Source: Rhyzopertha dominica
Lineage: Eukaryota; Arthropoda; Insecta; Coleoptera; Bostrichidae
Assembly (NCBI GenBank): GCA_025024175.1
Contig: QCXZ01000001.1
Span: 32,482,942-32,546,941 of the forward strand
DNA: 64,000 nt
Reading direction: 5' to 3'
Shown here: in pieces, positions 1-11,352 of the stretch
Numbering within the stretch: the first letter of the stretch is position 1
Layout: every line of letters begins with the position of its first letter
Notes under the pieces: generated by a model
The model's input: only the letters and a program-made list of their open reading frames with translations
What the model was told of the DNA's origin: nothing
The model's database searches: none
Program-made: the position numbers and the translations under genes

Positions 1-1360
1 GTAATGAAACCTTTTTGGGCCATCTAATAGTTTTTCTTAGAGATGAGTAGTATGAAAGCATTTGATCTGATCTGTCAATACCAGACATTCCATTATTGTA
101 ATCTCGAATTATATTCGGTTTCATAGAAATTTTTCCATTGCGATTTTGCACCTCTACCATTTCAACAGCATGCATGTTTGAAATGGTTAGGACATCTCGT
201 TTGTCTTTCCATTTGCATACAGTAACAGGGCCATTTTGCTGCCAAATACACTCCCCTTTTTTCAATTTACGATTCACCACATCTCTGGGATTTCCTTTTC
301 TGTTATTTCGTAGAGTTCCACACACGTAAGTTTTTCGTGTATTTAGAAGTTTTGTAAGAGTAACAGAATTATAAAAATTATCCATGTAAACAGTGTAACC
401 TTTATCGAGATAGTCCTTAAGTAAATGTAAATCAACGTCAGTAGTGTGACCTACATTATTGTCAGTTTCCTCAGATTTTCCGCTGTAAATCTTTATTTTC
501 ATTACAAGACCATCGGACTGACATAGTTCATATTGTTTGATACCATATTTGTGTTTTTTATTTTTTATGTATTGGCGGAAAAGCAATCTTCCCCGCCATA
601 GCATCATGGATTCGTCAATACAAATATTTTTATCCGGTACATAGTTTTCACGCATGATGTTATTGAAATGATTTAGCATTGGTCTCACCTTGTATAATCT
701 GTCGGCAGATGGTATTGAGTTATCAACCAAATGAAAATAACGTAGTAATAACTGGAATCGATTGCGACTCATATGCGAGCGCCAAAAATTTAGATTATAT
801 AACTTGTTTGTACTCCAGTAATGTTCAATAGATGGTAAAGTACAAGGTCCCATTTGCAACAAAAGTGCAATAAAAACTTTCATCTCCGCAATATCAACGT
901 CTTGTCACATTGATAACCTATTAGATTTTCTTATTTTTTTGCGTTTTTCAATTTCTTGCGCGGCATATAAATTAGTTTGGTCTACTAGTACTGCAAGAAA
1001 TTCATTCGAAAAAAATAAGTCAACCAACGTTTGCACTGAAAAATTTGTCGTATCAAATTTCACACCAACATTTTCTTGGAAAATAAATAATTCAGGATTT
1101 TGTTGAATTTCTGTCCATAAATTATCATTCGCATTTTTTGATGTTGTTGCTTGGGAATCATCGTCATCATCTTCAAATTCGGGATCAACTTCAGGTTCGG
1201 TGATGGCTTTATCTTCACTATCACTTGAATTCTCAGAAGGTTCATAATCGCTACTGTCGTTATCCTCGTCATCCTCAGAGAAAATCCTTTGACATTCTGA
1301 ATCACTTAGATTTGCGTAGTACTCAAGTTCTTTTTGAGTCAGTGGTCTATTTTTATCCAT
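1..1360 (-). pseudogene. piggyBac-family transposase, one in-frame stop, runs off the left edge
   Basis: Cut-and-paste DNA transposase of the piggyBac (PGBD-like) family. The chosen start is the ATG at 1360-1358, followed by MDKNRPLTQKELEYY and a long acidic Ser/Asp/Glu N-terminus typical of the family. The frame reaches a TGA at 907-905 and then continues in the same frame, without another stop, to base 1. Beyond the stop the DDE core is visible: first Asp in CIDESMMLW (codon 616-614), second in VYMDNFYNS (382-380), third in GMSGIDRSDQM (76-74). The C-terminal Cys-rich domain would lie outside the window. Apart from the single nonsense codon the frame is intact, so the copy looks young. It is antisense to the ING-type gene and may sit in one of that gene's introns. 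Family assignment is firm; whether the TGA is real or a sequencing error is open. Confidence 0.9.
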
Positions 1361-1496
1361 ATTGGGTTCTTGATAAAACTCTAATAAAGACGTAAATTTG
1401 ATGCACTCGACAATTTCTAAGATACTACTAATGAATATGGACGCATATCTAAGATGCAGCTTTAGCAAAGCGACAGGTCGAAGCGTGTCTGTGAGC

Positions 1497-1561
1497 GAAT
1501 TAACTCGTAGTTGGCTTCCGCGAAAAAATTTCTGTTATAGAAGCCAACTACGAGATAATTC
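1497..1561. repeat. Subterminal inverted repeat (22-bp arms) of the piggyBac element
   Basis: Positions 1497-1518 and 1540-1561 are near-perfect inverted copies around the core CTCGTAGTTGGCTTC, with a 21-base loop. It lies between the proposed TIR and the transposase start, where piggyBac elements often carry internal inverted repeats that bind transposase. Confidence 0.75.
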
Positions 1562-1690
1562 GTGAGACGTTTTTTTTTTCTTAAAAACATTTTTTGTGCT
1601 TTTTGATGATAACTATGCACTAGAATTAGAGTTTTTGATAATATTTTGTAATTAAATCAAATTGTCATTTTTGGCCAGATTTCTGAAAAT

Positions 1691-1713
1691 TACCGTGGCA
1701 GTCAACGTGTTAA
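1691..1713 (-). repeat. Probable piggyBac terminal inverted repeat with TTAA target site
   Basis: Upstream of the transposase, TTAA (1710-1713) is followed on the minus strand by CACGTTGACTGCCACGGTA. piggyBac elements insert at TTAA, and the position about 330 bases before the start codon fits an element end. The matching other end is outside the window, so this is an inference. Confidence 0.55.
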
Positions 1714-2968
1714 AATGTTAAAGCCGCTTTTACCTGTTCATACAGATGATAGGTATAAATAATGCAATAATTCTGGAGTTTCCTATCTTGCAAAAGTTCT
1801 GCTGTTAAATATTCAGAACAAAACAACGAGAAGGTAGTCTGTTAAAAGCAAAACAAATTATATCGGCAGAGTAAAAAGTATACAAAAAATTAGCTGTTTG
1901 CTCTTTATTGAAAAATACTGCTATCTGACACCTTTTGTGGGCCTTGTAAATGAGCTCAGCGACATAAATGTTGAGACCCATTACTGTGATTTGTATATGG
2001 GCTGCCTTAGTCCAGGTTTTCGAGTTTGTATTTAATATGGGAAAAAATATTGCCCTGTCCGAGATGTTGTAAACCATGTTAAACGTGTCCCTTTCATATG
2101 CGTCTCCACGTCTCCACTCATTTGGCACACAAAAAGCAATACGCCAGATACTAGTTAAAGTAGTGACAAAGTTTAAATTGTGAAGTTTTTTGGTTGGTAC
2201 AGATCATTGTCTTAACAATGCAATTTCCGAAAGTTTGCCAGTATTGTAGGCTGGTGAAATGCTGATGTGGAGGGATGATTTGTTTTTGTTTCATCTTGAT
2301 TTGATACAGCTGTTGTAAAATAACTTGTATAAGTAGAAATAATAGTGAATTTCCAGTGAACAAAACAATTGAAGCTGAACTATATAAATCGACAGAAAAT
2401 GCTTAGACTTGAAATTCATGTATTTAAATTAACAAAATCTATTTCAAAACTGCAAAAAATTTATAACTTGAAAATGTACTCACTTGTAATTATTTCATTA
2501 CTCTCCATGATTTTGACATATATGTCTGGATGACAATTTTGTAAATGACACCTCATACTTGATGTGTTTGCAGATTTTCCGGTTCTTACCAAAAAAATAT
2601 TCAAACATATTGGTAGCAGCATCTAAAAATTTTTCAAAGTAATCCCAGTACCCACTTTGCTTCCGTTTTTGCTTACACATTTTATTCAAACTTGCTGGCT
2701 TGCCATGTGATGCACATGCTAAAATATAGTGGAGATTTTTTCGCCTGTATATTGGCATCACCCTTTAAAAATAAATTTAATTGGCCAAAAAATCTATATC
2801 GGTCGTTCTTGGTGTTATGACCAATAAATATTGTATTTGTAAAAAAATATGATTGCTGTGAGGCAACAAGAAACATCATACTGCATTTTCAACCACACAA
2901 TAAGTCATCTTATTTCATTATTTTATACATCATACTTTTTACTAAATAACTTGTCTGACATTTCACAG
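1714..2968. other. Intron or 5' flank of the ING-type gene; no recognised exon
   Basis: AT-rich stretch between the piggyBac end and the ING PHD exon. I looked on the plus strand for the upstream ING exons (N-terminal helical domain and Lys-rich linker) and did not find them. Three minus-strand open frames at 1805-2879 have no family resemblance that I can defend. Confidence 0.5.
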
Positions 2969-3278
2969 TAGCAGATGCAGTATCGGTATTACCTGGATTA
3001 GCAGGTATAGCACATCCAAGTGATGTACTGGACATGCCAGTTGATCCAAATGAGCCTACTTACTGCCTTTGTCACCAAGTGTCATATGGTGAGATGATTG
3101 GTTGTGACAACACCGATGTAAGTCATCAGTACATTGTTTGAATATATCATAAGCTTATAAATTGTTTGTATTTCAGTGTCCCATCGAGTGGTTCCACTTT
3201 GCCTGTGTTGGTCTCACAACAAAGCCAAAGGGCAAGTGGTACTGTCCAAAGTGTACACAGGACAGGAAAAAGAAGTAA
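2969..3278 (+). CDS. ING4/5: ING4/ING5-type inhibitor of growth protein, last two exons (PHD finger)
   Basis: Chromatin reader of the inhibitor-of-growth family; ING4/5 proteins sit in histone acetyltransferase complexes and bind H3K4me3 through a PHD finger. Two exons are visible: 2969-3117 (acceptor TTTCACAG, donor GTAAGT at 3118) and 3177-3278 (acceptor TTTCAG, stop TAA). The 59-base intron is phase 0, so the protein reads across it without a break. The linker ends [18 protein letters not shown], nearly diagnostic for ING4/5. All C4HC3 zinc ligands of the PHD finger are present, for example CLC, GCDNTDC, FHFAC and CPKC, and the protein ends DRKKK. The first exon starts with two bases completing a split codon, so more exons lie upstream, apparently outside the window. 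ING4 and ING5 cannot be told apart from this part alone. Confidence 0.95.
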
Positions 3279-5338
3279 TGCTAATTATCTTGTATTAGTT
3301 AATCTCATTCCAATTGTTTTTATTTTTACATGATGATTTTAATAGGAAATTTGTAAATATTTTTATAACATATTTATTTCTTAAATTTATTTGTTTTGGT
3401 ATTGAAAAAACTGTCTTTCAGAATTTAACTGTAAATGAGTTTTTTTTTTAACAGATGTGCCCATAATTGTTGGCAAGCTTTATTTTTACATTATTAAGAT
3501 GATAGAGAAACTCATTGGTTGTGCAGTTTTTAAAGCAATCAGGGAATGTAGTTTCAACATGCAATAATAAGAGTTTGTCCCTAAATCTGATTATTTTTTT
3601 ACTACCNACCTAATAAAGGAATATAAAAAAATTATATGTATGCAAAAGTTGGGAATGCTAAGATTTCGCCATTTCAGCATAAATATGAAAGCAGAGTGGG
3701 TGATAAGGCGCTATAGAAGAGGTATTTTCACCCACCATTTATGAGTTACGTTCACTGATTCCACTCACAGTTCTTGGTGAAATATTTTATCAATAATATA
3801 AAAATAAAAAACAGTAAATACCGTGAAACAGTCAAGTTTTTTATTTCATTTGTGAGTTAATTTCTGATATATGCTGCCAAGGTTACTGTAATATTATACA
3901 GTATGGTACAGCATCCTTAGTTGCACCATAGCCTTTTCAAAGAAACTATCTCAAAGCCTCTCCTCTCGCTTTAGGAGTGATGAATGTAGTGTTAATCATG
4001 CAAAAAGTTTTTACATCAAAGAAATGTGCAAGTGCAGTGGCAAAATTAAAAGATTAAAAATAGTATTTTTTTATAAATTTAAAGAGTCTTGCCACTCCTT
4101 TGAATATCTGTGTCAAGAAATGCTTGTAAAAGAATTAAAAGAAGCACAAACATGTAAAAGGGAGATACTGTCACTTGTTCGCAGGGTACCTCTAACTAAT
4201 ACAGTTATTTTCCTTACAAGTCTTGAACGTTGTGAAGATAAGTAGTTCACCAGCTAAAGTTCAGGAAATAAACTTTCTATGAGAATTAAGAACTTTATTT
4301 TTTCTACTACCGTACATGTTCGTATTCCTTCCTGCATGCGTTAATTTGGAAAATAATGTACGGTTGTACCATCAGGAAAATAATGGGCTATTTTCATTAC
4401 TTTTTTGATTGCATCATCGGAAAGAGCATATCAAAAACTATAAATACAACACGTTGTTTTTTCGTTCCGATTCGTAAATTGTACCAAAAATTAAAATGAA
4501 ATTTGAATTTGTGCTTGAGACGTAATAAATACGTCTCTGTATGCATCAAGTGGCTAACAAACTTTTGATAGATAATATGTCTCTCATTTCTCATAGGAGT
4601 GAGTGCGAAGAAAAGTCATATATGTAAAGTTCGTATGTGAATTAGTAATTTGTAGTTCATTTGTACTACTGCCATTGGCGCGCGTTTGCGTTTGTTTTGT
4701 TCTCGTGCGTGACCTCGCTCAAGAAGATGTCTCGTGTATAGTTTTCTTTTGTGCCTTCAAACAAAAACCTTCACTAACTGCACTTCTTGACGACATCCTA
4801 AGAAACCGGATGCAGAACACAGAAAAACAGTTAAATAACAATGTAATACAACAAAATGAAAATTTGAGGTTGGCAAATAATAATCATCTGTGCGGGCGGT
4901 TGCCCTACTGGCTTGCTGTTAATTGAAACTACTGCAGGGGCGAGCAATGTTGCCGACATTTGCTGACAAATAAGTGTGATGTTTAAAGCATTAAGATTCG
5001 GAACTTTTCAGTTACTAAATTATTATATTTTCGTTCTAATGTGGTATTAAAATATTACCATTTTTGTTTTACACTAATAAGTGACTGTAGAAGTTCAAAG
5101 TAAATAAAAAGGAAATATGGCTGCCTATTAAGTGTGACATGTGACAACGCTGTAAGATAGTTTATATGATCACAGATTTATGACGTCATATAAACTTTAA
5201 ACATTTATTATTAATTATACAGCAACTTTGTTTTCAAATAGCTCATCCAACTCCAAACACAAAGTACTTGGACGCAAAATTACTAATTTTACGTTTTTTG
5301 TTGTGTGGAACTAGCCCATTATTTCTACTAGTGACAAT
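3279..5338. other. ING 3' flank and intergenic DNA, no gene recognised
   Basis: Begins with the presumed ING 3' UTR. Several AATAAA-like sites occur (for example near 3611 and 3805), but none can be chosen as the poly(A) signal. Open frames at 4024-4245 and 4603-4926 show no family resemblance. A 12-base inverted pair, AATAATGGGCTA at 4379-4390 and its complement at about 5312-5323, could bracket a ~0.95-kb element, but the arms are too short to be sure. Confidence 0.4.
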
Positions 5339-6126
5339 GGGCCTGTTCACTAAATTTCAATTTACGAAGAATTAAGTAGTATAGATCTCGCTAGTAAACA
5401 CCTTGAAAACCAAACTTCATTTGCATTTCTCGTTTTCAAACTATGGCCATCTGAAATTTGGTCGCGTTCTCTGTGTGGAGGCTAGTAATACGTCACATGC
5501 ACTCTAGTCGGCCACGCCCCCTATATAAAGTAAACGGCAATCTTGGCAGCGCGTGTGTATGTGACGTACACGTTAACCGAATAGAGAAGAACACAGGGCA
5601 TCATCAATGACGTCAGGCGCACAAACCATTTTTAGCACACGACACCAACCGTTGCCAGGTAACGATACCATTCAGTGGCGTGCTCGCATTCGTCTAATTC
5701 AACTTTCGCGTTTCGTTTGGAGTAGACGGCCAGAGTGTGTGTTTTTATTATCGCGTTTCGGATTTACTGTTTATACAACATAGTTTCTTTATTATTAGTG
5801 CTTTGTCTGCATAATATATCCTTCTATTTTGCTGTGTGCTGCGTATTGTACTGCAACCTATTAACTGACCCCTATTAACGACGCGACGGCGACACTGGTT
5901 ATGACGTGCAAATCGCGCATGCAAATGATGACGCTCCTGTATTCTTTTCTATTCAGATGGAGTGTATGTTAGCTTCCACACAGGGATAGAGCGGTGAAAC
6001 TTTAGATGGCCTAGTTTGAAAACTACGAATGTAAATGAAGTTCTGTTTACGGGAAGTTTATCAGCGACTTGAATACTATATAATGATGTACAATTTGCAT
6101 TAANTTAAATTTTAGTGGACATGCCT
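5339..6126. mobile_element. Non-autonomous DNA transposon with ~150-bp diverged terminal inverted repeats
   Basis: The left arm (5339 to about 5490) matches the reverse complement of about 5960-6126 over nearly its whole length at roughly 70-75 percent by eye. It begins with GGGCCTGTTCACTAAA against AGGCATGTCCACTAAA and passes through shared blocks such as ACTTCATTT, GTTTTCAAACTA and GGCCATCT. No transposase is visible inside. The centre is GC-richer and includes a TATATAA motif near 5522. The superfamily is not resolved; no clear target duplication was found. Confidence 0.65.
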
Positions 6127-6929
6127 ATTTAACAAATTCTCATTTTATGTNTTTGAATGTGATTAGNGAAATTATTTGAATGTTTTACTGGGGTCTAGAA
6201 ACTTTCAGGAAGGTTATAAGGAGGTACATGAAATAATGTTTACTCTGGTGCACTGGCATTATGTTCCCATTTGGAGGAAGCAGTTTTAAATGACGGCCAT
6301 ACAATCAGTGTGGCATAAAAATGAAGCAGACATCGGCATTATCGGGAAATCCTCAGGAATTCTTAGTCACGGGTAATTTAATTTAAACACAACAGTAATT
6401 ATTTGATTAAAGAGAAATGCAAGCCCGTTTTGCTATTTTGAAATAAACAATAATTCCAGTTAAATTTAACTGCTGCAGTATCAGGAACAAAACACTTTTT
6501 GTTTTTTTTTTTGTAAGGAATTATGTTAATAAAATTCACAAAATTAACTTGAACTTGAACAGTGCGGGGTAATACACATACAAAAATTGAAAAACATGGC
6601 AACTAATATCTACGGGCGTGCTGCCAAACTATGTACGACCCACTTAGAATATTTGTGGAAAACTGCATCAGGATGTGTATTGCATAGCTAGAATCACGAA
6701 CAGAAGGTGGCTAAAGGTATGTGTACCATTTCGCCATTAACTGGTGACGTGTAGTGGTCATATTTTAGAAATTCGACAAGCTTATTTCTATTATTGCTAC
6801 TGTTAAGGTTTATAGTTTTGTTGTGTTTAGTACCTCCCGAAACTTTAGGTGTTTCGAATTTATATAATAACTAGTATTAACCTCTCGAGAAATAATTCTA
6901 AGACATGTTCAGCTTGTACACAATTATTT
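6127..6929. other. Intergenic, nothing recognised
   Basis: AT-rich sequence with no exon, RNA gene or repeat boundary that I can support. Some N bases occur near 6103-6167, partly in the preceding element. Confidence 0.4.
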
Positions 6930-7372
6930 CGTCTATTAAGTCTGACGCCTGGAAGTTGTATAAAAATATTGAAAAAGCCCAAAAACTTAGGTCGAAATGT
7001 CAACCAAAACAGTTTAATTGGAACCAGAACCTACGAAAGAAGTATCATTAACAAACGAGGATTCCACAAAATAAAGTACTTAATTTATTATTGTTAATTC
7101 TTGTTTCGTTGTTTATTTAAGTTTTTCTTTAGTTATCTTTTTGTATTTTCGTTGATTATTGTTAATAATTGCTTTTATTTGTAATTTTTATTGATATTAG
7201 GTTTAATTTTAGTTTCATTTTTCTTGTTTATGTTAATTTTTTATTTTTGGGTTTGTGTTTTATTCTCTTTTATTTTTATTTATTTTGTTAACTGTATATT
7301 AATTATTTATTTGTTTTAACTTTAATTTTTGTTTTAATTATAGCTTTTATGTTTTAATAATGTTCAACAAAT
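6930..7372 (+). repeat. PLE 3'-end/pLTR-like segment, left copy
   Basis: The stretch around 6960-7080 is repeated at about 8995-9110: both contain AGGTCGAAA(T/C)GTCAA, then CAGTTTAATTG, then ACCAGAACCTAC and AGTATCATTAAC. Each copy is followed by ~150-270 bases of T-rich sequence and then by a block of the 86-bp array. The arrangement suggests one of two direct terminal repeats around a decayed Penelope-like element. Confidence 0.55.
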
Positions 7373-8320
7373 TTCAACTATCACTCTCTCCCCTTCCGTG
7401 GCAAGCTTACCACGATGAAGGGAAGGCTGTAGCCTTTCCTCCCAAGCTTAATAAATCTCAACGTCCATTCTTTTCCCATCCATGCAAGCNTATCACGAGG
7501 NAGTGAAGGACGTAGGCCTTTCTTCCCGAGTTCAATAAAGCTCAAGAACCACTCTCTCTTCCCATGGAGAGCTTATCACGAGGGATGGAAGGTCGCAGGC
7601 GTTTCTTCCCGAGTTCAGTAAAGCTCAAGAACCTTTTCTCACCCCTTTCATGGCAAGCTTACTTTGAGGGAGGGAAGGCTGTTAGGCTTTTTCTCTCGAG
7701 CTTAATCAATCTCAGCGTCCTCACATTTCCAACCCATGACTAGCTTATCACAAGGGAGGGAAGGTCGAAGACGTTTCTTCCCAAACTCAATAAATCTCAA
7801 CGGCTATTCTTTTCCCATCCATGCGAGCCTATTATGAGGAAGGAAAGATCGTGGGCCTTCCGCCACGAGTTCAATAAAGCTCAAGAACCACTCTTTCCCA
7901 TCCCAAGGAAAGCTTATCGCGAGGGAGGGAAGGTCGCAGGCGTTTCTTACCGTGTTCAGTAAAGCTCAAGAACCACTCTCTTCCCTTCCATGACAAGATA
8001 ACTACGACGAAGGGAAGGTTCTAGGCCTTTCCTCCCGAGCTTAATAAAATTTCCCATCCATGCAAGCTTATCACGAGGGACGGAAGGTCGTAGACCTTTC
8101 CTCCCGAGTTCAATAAAGCTTAAGAACCACTCTCTCCCATCCCATGGAAAGGTTATCACGAGGGAGGGAAGATCGCAGGCGTTTCTTGTCGAGTTCAATA
8201 AACTTCAACATTCACTCTTTTCCATAGCAAGCTTATCACGAGGGAGGGAAGGTCGCAGGCCTTTCTTCCCGAGTTCAGTAAAGCTCAAGAACCACTCTCT
8301 CCCCTTCCATGGCAAACCAT
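7373..8320 (+). repeat. Degenerate ~86-bp tandem repeat, block A (about 11 units)
   Basis: Each unit carries a HindIII-like core (CAAGCTTATCACGAGG) followed by GGAAGGTCGCAGGCCTTTC and then CGAGTTCAATAAAGCTCAAG. Core copies recur about every 82-87 bases from 7403 to 8229. Units differ from each other by roughly 10-25 percent by eye. Short open frames on both strands are by-products of a period close to 87 bases and are not called. Confidence 0.9.
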
Positions 8321-8321
8321 T

Positions 8322-8780
8322 TTGGTTTGGCAAAACATTTTCTCCGGGTCCCATAAACTTCAACAATCACTCTTTACTCTAGAGGGTAAGCTTGGTATAC
8401 AGAATGAAAGATCGGAACAAACCAGAAACACAACATCCCATACATACCATCTCTCACAGAAAAAAATTAACATCCTTAAACCATATAACATTAAGACTAC
8501 ATATAAACCTATCAGTACTATTAAACAATTTTACACATCCTTAAAAACGAAAACACCATGGGAAACAAGAACTCACACCATATGCAGTGTACCATACAAT
8601 GCACATAGTGCAACAAACAGTACATTGGAAAAACAACACACCACTTGAGAAAAAGAGTAAAGCAAACAAAAATCATAATAGCAACGAAACTGCAGAACTA
8701 CAGAAAAATTTAAACACTCGCGTAAATGACAGAACAGACTTACGGGGCCTAAGTGATACCTGCTATACTGTCATATGAAG
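8322..8780 (+). pseudogene. Penelope-like element remnant: C-terminal linker and GIY-YIG endonuclease, frameshifted
   Basis: The plus-strand frame 8322-8648 ends with KPISTIKQFYTSL followed by CSVPYNAH, which matches the PLE region just before the endonuclease (linker, then V-Y-x-I/V-P-C). A frame change then gives CNKQYIGKTTHHLRKRV near 8610-8670, the GIY-YIG second half (YIGKT and the downstream Arg). Together these identify the C-terminal domain of a Penelope-like retroelement. At least one frameshift and a stop shortly after make it nonfunctional. It lies directly between array blocks A and B. Confidence 0.75.
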
Positions 8781-8989
8781 AATAATAGACATATATACAC
8801 CGCACCCACCACAATCTAACACGAAACCAACCTAGGTATCAACAAACTAACATTCTCATATCACCTATAAACTCGCAAGTCTTAATTGTTCTTCAAATAA
8901 TAATAAAAGCGAATGAATAAACTCGTACTTACAATAAAATAATATTCTATGTCAAGTACCTTTTATCAAGTTTAATACATACCTATAAA

Positions 8990-9240
8990 TATGCGATACA
9001 ATAAAAATTTTGATAGTCCAAACACATAGGTCGAAACGTCAATCAAAGCAGTTTAATTGTAACCAGAACCTACAAAACAAAAAGTATCATTAACATACTA
9101 TTACTATTATTCTATATACTATTCTTTTTATTTTTATTTATTTTTCTTTACTTTGTATATTTTTTTAATTATTGTTTTATTTTAACTTTTGTTTATTGTT
9201 AAATTTATGTTTTAATTATAGCTTTTATTTTTCAATAGTG
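8990..9240 (+). repeat. PLE 3'-end/pLTR-like segment, right copy
   Basis: Second copy of the segment described for 6930-7372, again leading through a T-rich tract into the 86-bp array. The pair is in direct orientation around the PLE coding remnant. Confidence 0.55.
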
Positions 9241-10810
9241 TTCAATAAATTTTAATTACCACTCCTTTCCCTTCAAGGGCAAGCTTGCCACAGGCGTTTC
9301 CTCCCGAGCTTAATGAATGCCAACTTCCATCCATTTCCCATCCATGGCAAGCTTATCATGAAGGAGGAAAGGTCGCAGGCCTTTCTTCCCGAGTTCACTA
9401 AAACACAAGAACCACTCTCTCGCCTTACATGGCAAGCTTACCACGAGGGCTGTATGCCTTTCCTCCTGAGCTTAATAAATCGCAACGTCCACTCATATCC
9501 TATCCATGAAAAGCCTATCACGAGAGAGGGAAGATCGAAGGCGTTTCTTTCCGAGCTCAATGATTTTCAACGTCCATTTTTTCCCCATCCATGCAAGCTT
9601 ATCACGTGGGAACGAAGGTCGTAGTCCTTTTTTCTCTAGTTCAATGAAGCTCAAGAGCCACTCTCTCCCGTCCCATGGATAGCTTATCACGAGAGAGGGA
9701 AGGTCGAGGGCGTTTCTTCCAGAGTTCAGTAAAGCTCAAGACCCACGTAGTAACCTGCGGGAGGGAATGCTGATAGGCCTTTCCTCCCGAGCTTAGTAAA
9801 TCTCAACGTATGATAAGCTTATCGCGAGGGAGGGAAGGTCGAAAGCGTTTCTTCCCGAGCTCAATAAATCCCAACGTCCATTCGTTTCCCATTCATGCAA
9901 GCTTATCACGTGGGAGGGGAGGTCGTAGGCCTTTCCTACTGAGTTCAATAAAGCTCAAGAACCACTCTCTCCCCTTCCATGACAAGCGTACTACGAGAGA
10001 GGGAAGGTCGCTGGCCTTTTCTCTAGAGCTCAGTAAATTTAAAAGGCCCACTTTCTCCCATCGCAACATTCACTTTTTTTCCATCCATGACAAGCTTATC
10101 ACGAGGAGAGAAGGTCGCAAGTCTTTCTTTCTGAGTTTAGTAAAGCTCAAGAACCACTCTCTCCCCTTTCATGACAAGCTTATTACCANGATGGAGGGAA
10201 GGTTGCAGGCCTTTCCTCCCGNGTTTGATAAGTGTCAGCAANCACTTTCCTTTTCAAGCCTGCCACGAGGGAAGGAANGTCGCAGACTTTTCCTCGCGAG
10301 TTTAGTAAAGCTCAAGAACCACTTTCTCCCCTTCCACGGCAACCTTACCATGAGGGGCGAAGGCTGCAGGCCTCTCCTCCCGAGCTTAATAAATCTCAAC
10401 GTCCACTCTTCCCATCCATGGCAAGCTTATTACGCGGGAGGGAAGGTCGCAGGCCTTTCGTCCAGAGTTCATTGAAGCTCAAGAACCATTTTCCTCTCTT
10501 CCATGACAAGCTTACCACGAGGGACGGAAGGCAGCGGGTATTTCCTCCAAAGGTAAATAAACCTCAACATCCCCTCTTTTCCCATACATTGTAAGCTTAT
10601 CATGAGGGAGGGAAGGTCGCAGGCCTTTCCTCTAGAGTTCAATAAAGCTACATAATCACTCTGCCCACTTCCATGGCAATCTTAGAGTTCAATAAATCTG
10701 AATAACCACTCTCTTGCCTCCCATAGCAAACTTACTACAAGGGAAAAAGGCATTTTCTCCGAGCTGAATGAACTTCAACAACCAATCTCTTCCCTTAGAA
10801 GGCAAGCTTG
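9241..10810 (+). repeat. Degenerate ~86-bp tandem repeat, block B (about 18 units)
   Basis: Same unit and orientation as block A. A 221-codon open frame at 9810-10475 runs through the array because many units are close to 29 codons. Its peptide merely repeats a ~29-residue Arg/Gly/Ser/Leu-rich pattern and shifts frame elsewhere, so no protein is called. Several N bases fall at 10189-10278. Confidence 0.9.
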
Positions 10811-11352
10811 CTGCGAATTTACTAATTTTAACGACTACAGTAGTAGGATTAGTGGTCGTTACTTCTTAACGCGATAACGCATATTATTCGGTGCGCTAAC
10901 CTAATCCGGAGATAAAACACGATCCAAGAGTGGGCTCTGTGGGCTTGTTAATTATTGTTAATATTTGTTCATTTCTCGTATTTTTTCTTGTTTTATTTTA
11001 ATTTTAGTATTATTTCAACTTTATTTTTTGTTTGTTATCTTTATTTTTCGTAATTTTTGTTTATTTGTTTTATTGTCATTTGTTTTTACTTATTTTTGTT
11101 AAACTTCGTTTATTTTTGATTTTTTGTTAATTTATGCTAATATAATTTTTCAATAATGTTCAATAAATATCTATAACCACTCTCTTCCCTTAGAGGGCAG
11201 GCTTACTGCGAATTTACTAATTCCAACGACTACAATACCTTTCCTTCGACTAGGATTTGTGCACGTTATTTCCTAACACGTTAACATACATTATTCGGTG
11301 CGCCAACCTAATCCGGGGACAAGAGTGGGCTTTGTGGGCTTGTTAATTATTG
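10803..11352 (+). repeat. Pair of ~150-bp direct repeats ending the array
   Basis: About 10803-10960 and 11209-11352 share GCGAATTTACTAATT, ATTATTCGGTGCGC, CCTAATCCGG and AAGAGTGGGCT in the same order. Each starts right after a broken array unit (TTAGA(A/G)GGCA(A/G)GCTT). This looks like a duplicated array terminus separated by T-rich DNA. Confidence 0.75.

Noticed and set aside
1805..2879. Series of minus-strand open frames that might be a decayed transposase
   Set aside because: I could not align any piece to hAT, BED-finger or other transposase motifs with confidence.
4603..4926. 107-codon plus-strand open frame near 4.6 kb
   Set aside because: No recognisable domain, low-complexity hydrophobic start, no splice or repeat context to support it.
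4354..5323. Possible small element bracketed by AATAATGGGCTA and its complement
   Set aside because: Arms of ~12-20 bases are too short in AT-rich DNA and no target duplication was seen.
9810..10475. 221-codon open frame through the 86-bp array
   Set aside because: The peptide is a repeat of the array unit. It stays open because many units are near 29 codons and breaks where units are 86 or 85 bases. No start context or family resemblance.
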